This document shows positions 7,771-11,213 of a DNA stretch of 11,213 nucleotides, one piece after another. The notes beneath the pieces were generated by a model. It was not told where the DNA came from. It searched no databases and saw only the letters and a program-made list of their open reading frames with translations. A program made the translations under genes and the position numbers. Position 1 is the stretch's first letter; each line of letters starts with the position of its first letter. This DNA is from JBDTRY01 sp039931435 (GTDB lineage: Bacteria; Acidobacteriota; Thermoanaerobaculia; Gp7-AA8): contig JBDTRY010000116.1 in NCBI GenBank assembly GCA_039931435.1, positions 1-11,213 of the forward strand. Reading direction: 5' to 3'.

Positions 7771-7798
7771 TTTCAGCCCTCTACTTTCAGCCCTCTAC
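7771..7798. repeat. Exact 14-bp tandem duplication in the leader of the PAS kinase gene
   Basis: TTTCAGCCCTCTAC occurs twice, head to tail and without a mismatch (7771-7784 and 7785-7798). It sits between the exported-protein gene and the second kinase, 65-92 bp before the kinase start. It is most simply a replication-slippage duplication. Confidence 0.85.
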
Positions 7799-7807
7799 AA
7801 GGAGGGC
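7790..7807 (+). other. Leader hairpin upstream of the second kinase gene
   Basis: GCCCTC and GAGGGC pair perfectly around the six-base loop TACAAG. The left arm lies in the second copy of the 14-bp duplication. No T-run follows, so it is a poor intrinsic terminator; it could stabilise or attenuate the message into 7863, or be incidental. Confidence 0.3.
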
Positions 7808-7862
7808 GTCCCGATCAACGCTTCGCCTGATCACCACATTTATCAATAGGAGAAGCAGTCAA

Positions 7863-9374
7863 ATGCCGACCGAAGAACTCTTGCTTGAATCGACGGCCGA
7901 CGGCTTCTACGCCGTCGATTCGACGGGCACGTGCACGATGTTGAACCGTGCTGCTGCTGAGATGCTGGGGTATTCGAAAGCAGAAATTGTGGGAAAGAAT
8001 TTTCACGAGATGCTTCATCACTCCCGTGCCGACAACAGTATCTACCCTCAGGAACTATGCCCTACCCATCGGGTCATGCGCACCGGGATCAAAGAACGTG
8101 TCCGGGGGGATGTGTTCTGGAGAAAGGATTCCACGTCGTTTCAAGTCGAGTATTCGGTGGCACCGATCCTGGATGAGACGCTAGGGGGCGCAGTTGTCAC
8201 TTTCACCGACGTCACAGAACGTGCACTCCTCGAGTCGCAGGAAGATAAATCCGAGCGTTTGAGCATGCTTTCTCGTCTCGCTGCCACGATGGCTCACGAG
8301 TTCAACAACGTGCTGATGGGCATTCAACCGTTCAGCGAGGTGATCGGCCGGGAAGCCGGGAACAACGAGACCATTCGAAAAGCGGTGCAGCGAATCAGCA
8401 CTTCGCTCAAGCGTGGAAAACGAGTCACTGAGCAGATCCTGAGCTTCACCCGCAAGGCCTCGATCGTAACCAGGCCGATTGCATTCAAGAAGTGGGCTGA
8501 GGAGCTTGCTCAGGAAGCGCGCGCCATCCTTGGACCGGGGATCCCGTTCAAGATCGACATCGACGACAGAATCGTGGTCGAAGGCGACTCTGGCCACATC
8601 CAACAGGTATTTCTCAATCTGATCACCAATGCACGCGATGCAATGACGGGCGGGAGTACGCTTCGTCTCGAGGTGCAACCTGGTTCGGGAAATGGCATCT
8701 ATGCTTTTGGCATCGTCGAGCATGTTGAACGCTTCGCGCACATCAAACTGAGCGACACCGGCTCGGGTATGTCGAGGGAGACGATGGGTCGCGTGTTCGA
8801 GCCCCTCTTCACCACCAGGCGGTCCAGCACCGGGCTTGGTCTTGCTGTGGCTCATCAGATCATCGTTCGACATGGCGGTCATATCTTCTTCGAGAGCGCT
8901 GAAGGAAAAGGAACAACGGTTCATCTGTTTCTGCCGATCAGCACCGATCCTGTTAAGTCGGAAGAAGCGGTTTCCTCCGCCGGCCGGTCAGGCATTCGCA
9001 AGCTGGTCCTGGTGGAGGACGACCCTGATATCGCCTTCGGCCTCGCCGCTCTTCTCGATCTCGAGGGGATCGAGGTCACGGTCGCAGAGACTGGAGGCGC
9101 TGCCCTGGGCGTGATTGCGAGTGCGGATCCCGACGTGGTCCTGCTCGACGTAGGGCTGCCGGACATGGATGGAAGTGAGGTCTATTTTCAGATCGCGGAA
9201 CGTTGGCCAGCCTTACCGGTGATCTTTTCCACCGGCCATGGTGACAGATTGCGCCTGGAAGAGATCATCTCCAAACCGCATATCGGTTACCTGCAGAAGC
9301 CCTACGACCTGGCCGAGCTTCTGGGAATGCTGAAACTGTCGATCCCTACGACCAATCTGCCGAACCAGACCTGA
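7863..9374 (+). CDS. PAS hybrid histidine kinase with C-terminal receiver
   Basis: This 503-residue cytosolic protein has one PAS domain (about 5-118, ending FTDVTERALLESQ), a HisKA domain with ATMAHEFNN giving phospho-acceptor His145, an ATPase domain with Asn256 in the N box (NLITNARDAM), DTGSGMS, FEPLFTTR and STGLGLA, and a receiver with Asp386/Asp387, phospho-acceptor Asp429 (LLDVGLPDMDG) and Lys479. No membrane segment is seen. The frame stays open upstream to a TTG at 7764, but ATG 7863 is preferred: it has AGGAG at 7848-7852 and the PAS begins directly after it, while the extra 33 residues look Ser/Arg-rich and run through the duplicated leader. The REC-EAL gene begins 12 bp after the stop, so the two are very likely co-transcribed and may act in one pathway. 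It may be read through from the sigma-54 promoter at 7181; no separate promoter was recognised. As with other terminal-receiver kinases, an HPt partner would be expected elsewhere. Confidence 0.93.
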   Translation: MPTEELLLESTADGFYAVDSTGTCTMLNRAAAEMLGYSKAEIVGKNFHEMLHHSRADNSIYPQELCPTHRVMRTGIKERVRGDVFWRKDSTSFQVEYSVAPILDETLGGAVVTFTDVTERALLESQEDKSERLSMLSRLAATMAHEFNNVLMGIQPFSEVIGREAGNNETIRKAVQRISTSLKRGKRVTEQILSFTRKASIVTRPIAFKKWAEELAQEARAILGPGIPFKIDIDDRIVVEGDSGHIQQVFLNLITNARDAMTGGSTLRLEVQPGSGNGIYAFGIVEHVERFAHIKLSDTGSGMSRETMGRVFEPLFTTRRSSTGLGLAVAHQIIVRHGGHIFFESAEGKGTTVHLFLPISTDPVKSEEAVSSAGRSGIRKLVLVEDDPDIAFGLAALLDLEGIEVTVAETGGAALGVIASADPDVVLLDVGLPDMDGSEVYFQIAERWPALPVIFSTGHGDRLRLEEIISKPHIGYLQKPYDLAELLGMLKLSIPTTNLPNQT

Positions 9375-9386
9375 GCGTGGCTAGTC

Positions 9387-10628
9387 ATGGCTAATCCCCC
9401 CGCAGTTGTGGAAATCGAGGAAGAGGTCACGGAGCCCAACAAGGACAGCCGTCAGGTAGTTCTCCTCCTGGACGACGATCCCATTGTGACCGAAGGTTTG
9501 GCCGTCGGCATGGAACAACCCGGACGGACGATCGTGACATGCAATGACCTGGAATCGGCTCAACTGGCCGTCGATTGGATCAAGCCGACGCACATCGTCG
9601 CCGACGTTCGACTTTCAGGCCCCTTCGGTTTTGAAGGGCTCGACTTTATCCGTTACGCAAAACAACATTCCCCCGAGAGCCGGATCATTATCATGACAGG
9701 TGACGCCACCTTCGCCCTCAAAATCGAAGCGCTGCAACGTGGCGCGGCAGCCTTCCTTCAAAAACCGTTCGGAGGACGGCGGCTGGAAGCAGTCATCGAT
9801 ATGATGGGTGCTCGCTGCTCGAACCTGACGCCTCCCCTTCTCATCCGCATCCCGCTGCTGGATGAGATCATCGAAGATCATCTCTATTCGGTTTTCCAGC
9901 CTATCGTCACGCTGGGAGACAGCCCGCAGACTTTCGGATACGAAGCGCTGGCCAGATGCCAGAACCTGTCTTTCTTCCAGAATCCTACCCATCTTTTTGA
10001 GTATGCAGGGCGCAAACAGCGTATCTGTGATCTCGAGCTTGCATGCATCACCCGCAGCATTGCTTCGGCGGCCCCGTTGTTGACGAACGACGAGATCCTG
10101 TTCCTCAACATTCATCCCCTCGTCTTTACGGAAGGAACGCGTTTGTTCGATCTACTTCGAATCATTGATCCGACTACTCTTCCGAAGCTGGTGCTGGAAA
10201 TCACCGAACAGAGTACTCTCGTCGACACCCCGGCGGTTTTCGATCAGATCGAAAAGATCCGCGCTCTCGGCGTGCGCTTTGCCTTCGACGACTTCGGCGT
10301 CGCTTATTCGCATCTGTCCTTCATCGATCGTGTGCGACCCTCATTTTTGAAGATCAGTCAAAATTTCGGAACTCGATTTGAGACGAACAGTACGATGGTG
10401 AAAATCATAACCAATATCGTCTCTATAGGCAGGGACTTCGGCTGCGACCTTGTGCTGGAAGGAATCGAGGACGCCTCGACCGCGCTGGCAGCCAGGGATC
10501 TCGGCATCCGGTATGGCCAGGGATACTTGTTCGGCCGCCCGGCAGAGGCTCCCGGCCTCTCGAACCGGCACGGGCAGGGATACTTCTTCGGCCGCCCGGC
10601 AGACCCTCCCACCCTCTCGAACGCCTGA
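9387..10628 (+). CDS. REC-EAL response regulator, probable c-di-GMP phosphodiesterase
   Basis: This 413-residue protein joins a receiver (about 23-140: Asp29-31, phospho-acceptor Asp73 in VADVRLSG, Lys126 in LQKPF) to an EAL domain (about 155-385), the arrangement of RocR-like phosphodiesterases that cleave c-di-GMP to pGpG. The usual catalytic and metal-binding positions are present: Glu186 (YEALAR), Asn241 (FLNIHP), Glu271/Glu274 (LEITE), Asp301-Asp302 (DDFG), Lys322 (LKIS), Glu359 (LEGIE) and Gln378 (QGYLFGRP). Two departures stand out: loop 6 reads DDFGVAYSHL where DDFGTGYSSL is typical, and LKID is LKIS. Both could lower activity. The ending repeats itself: GQGYLFGRP is followed by GQGYFFGRP 19 residues later, so the last 19 residues are an extra copy beyond the normal EAL end. 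ATG 9387 has no strong Shine-Dalgarno and lies 12 bp after the PAS kinase stop, which suggests translational coupling. The PAS kinase is the likely phosphate donor, directly or through an HPt. Confidence 0.93.
   Translation: MANPPAVVEIEEEVTEPNKDSRQVVLLLDDDPIVTEGLAVGMEQPGRTIVTCNDLESAQLAVDWIKPTHIVADVRLSGPFGFEGLDFIRYAKQHSPESRIIIMTGDATFALKIEALQRGAAAFLQKPFGGRRLEAVIDMMGARCSNLTPPLLIRIPLLDEIIEDHLYSVFQPIVTLGDSPQTFGYEALARCQNLSFFQNPTHLFEYAGRKQRICDLELACITRSIASAAPLLTNDEILFLNIHPLVFTEGTRLFDLLRIIDPTTLPKLVLEITEQSTLVDTPAVFDQIEKIRALGVRFAFDDFGVAYSHLSFIDRVRPSFLKISQNFGTRFETNSTMVKIITNIVSIGRDFGCDLVLEGIEDASTALAARDLGIRYGQGYLFGRPAEAPGLSNRHGQGYFFGRPADPPTLSNA
10508..10621. repeat. 57-bp imperfect tandem duplication at the 3' end of the REC-EAL gene
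   Basis: Units 10508-10564 and 10565-10621 are both 57 bp and align without gaps with 8 mismatches by eye. The length is a multiple of three, so the frame is kept and 19 residues covering the terminal GQGY(L/F)FGRPA motif are doubled. The divergence between copies shows the duplication is not brand new. Confidence 0.9.
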
Positions 10629-10690
10629 CGGGGAGAACAAGGAAGTCAGGCGCTGAGGAACGGTCTGAGAAATCGCCCGGCGCACCACCC

Positions 10691-10855
10691 GATTCGGAGG
10701 TCGAGCGCGAGTTCGCACGAAAGCTCGATCAACGTGATGACATCAAGCTGTTCGTGAAGCTGCTCTCCTGGTTTCGAGTCGACACGCCGGGCGGGGAGTA
10801 CAACCCGACACGACTCTTGTTGATTATCGTCAAGCATTATATTGATTTTCAATAA
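10691..10855 (+). pseudogene. Remnant resembling C-terminus of type III restriction enzyme Res subunit
   Basis: The frame from 10691 to TAA at 10853-10855 encodes DSEVEREFARKLDQRDDIKL, then FVKLLSWFRVDTPGGEYNP. This strongly recalls the block near the C-terminus of type III restriction endonuclease Res subunits, typically (F/Y)VKLPxWFxIxTPxGxYNPDWAxV. Agreement stops at YNP (10807): the expected DWAxV is replaced by TRLLLI, then IVKH, and the frame ends eight codons after that IVKH's start. There is no start codon in this frame before 10691, and upstream it simply runs back into the end of the REC-EAL gene, so the helicase and nuclease body is absent. It is best read as a relic of a restriction system left by deletion or recombination. 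The family call rests on motif memory; a protein search of these 55 residues would settle it. Confidence 0.6.
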
Positions 10856-10861
10856 AACCAA

Positions 10862-11213
10862 GCGCGCGCCCTCTCCCTTCTCCCGGCGGGAGAAGGTGGC
10901 CCGAAGGGCCGGATGAGGGTCTCTGTCGACTGATCACGGATGCGAAGTCTGCATCAGGGACCCTCACCCCCTGGCCCCTCTCCCGCGGGGAGAGGGGGAG
11001 GTTTTCGCGAGCGCGCGCCCTCTCCCTTCTCCCGGCGGGAGAAGGTGGCCCGAAGGGCCGGATGAGGGTCTCTGTCGACTGATCACGGATGCGAAGTCTG
11101 CATCAGGGACCCTCACCCCCTGGCCCCTCTCCCGCGGGGAGAGGGGGAGGTTTTCGCGAGCGCGCGCCCTCTCCCTTCTCCCGGCGGGAGAAGGTGGCCC
11201 GAAGGGCCGGATG
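10862..11213. repeat. 149-bp tandem repeat array of hairpin-rich palindromic units, cut by window end
   Basis: Units 10862-11010 and 11011-11159 read as identical, and a third begins at 11160 and runs off the window. Each begins GCGCGCGCCCTCTCCC and ends GGGGGAGGTTTTCGCGA. In the first unit four stems are visible: TTCTCCC/GGGAGAA around GGC (10878-10894); GGCCC/GGGCC around GAA (10898-10910); a 12-bp long-range pairing of 10914-10925 with 10955-10966, with one G-T wobble, enclosing GATGC/GCATC (10939-10943 and 10951-10955); and a perfect 10-bp stem CCCCTCTCCC/GGGAGAGGGG around GCG (10975-10997). There is no coding potential and no unique spacer, so it is not a CRISPR. It resembles the GC-rich palindromic intergenic elements (REP/BIME-like) scattered in many genomes, here tandemly amplified. 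It may act as a transcription end or topoisomerase site, which is inference. Confidence 0.9.

Noticed and set aside
7764..7862. Upstream TTG start adding 33 residues to the second kinase
   Set aside because: The extension covers the tandem duplication and leader hairpin and has no domain, while ATG 7863 has AGGAG and starts right at the PAS domain.
8181..8924. Minus-strand open frame of 247 codons inside the second kinase gene
   Set aside because: It is antisense to the conserved PAS, HisKA and ATPase motifs of the kinase, and its translation shows no domain.
10862..11213. CRISPR array
   Set aside because: The whole 149-bp unit is repeated without unique spacers, the unit is far longer than a CRISPR repeat, and no cas gene is present.

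Overview
This GC-rich window is dominated by bacterial signal transduction: two hybrid histidine kinases, an NtrC-type sigma-54 activator and a REC-EAL cyclic-di-GMP protein, with one small exported protein between them. Long soluble multi-PAS kinases, a sigma-54 regulator with a well-matched -24/-12 promoter beside it, and GC-rich palindromic tandem repeats suggest a Gram-negative-type environmental bacterium. Gemmatimonadota is a tentative guess from general gene style; no marker gene is present.

Layout. (1) 77-871, minus strand: a decayed gene for a seven-helix membrane sensor domain, interrupted by an in-frame TGA at a position where the family normally has Trp, and ending without any kinase module. 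(2) 872-1589: about 0.7 kb with no convincing gene. (3) 1590-5579, plus: a 1329-residue soluble hybrid kinase with seven PAS domains. (4) 5604-6980, minus: an NtrC-family regulator convergent with the kinase (24 bp apart), carrying GAFTNA in place of the usual GAFTGA. (5) 6981-7235: a divergent control region with a perfect 19-bp dyad, a related imperfect dyad, and a sigma-54 promoter (TGGCAGCACCGTTGCT). (6) 7236-7733, plus: a small exported protein of unknown function, directly downstream of that promoter. (7) 7863-9374 and 9387-10628, plus: a PAS hybrid kinase followed 12 bp later by a REC-EAL protein whose C-terminus holds a 57-bp tandem duplication. (8) 10691-10855: a remnant resembling the C-terminus of a type III restriction enzyme Res subunit. 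(9) 10862 to the window end: at least two identical 149-bp units and part of a third, each rich in hairpins.

How it may work together (inference): the seven-PAS kinase, or the second kinase, phosphorylates the NtrC-type regulator, which binds the dyads and activates sigma-54 transcription of the exported protein. The second kinase and the REC-EAL protein look like a co-transcribed pair linking a cytosolic PAS signal to c-di-GMP breakdown. Both kinases end in receiver domains and no HPt protein is encoded here, so any phosphorelay needs a partner from elsewhere. The strongest candidate for something undescribed is the regulator / sigma-54 promoter / exported-protein unit. The two ends of the window show gene decay and repeat expansion, so this looks like an accessory region.
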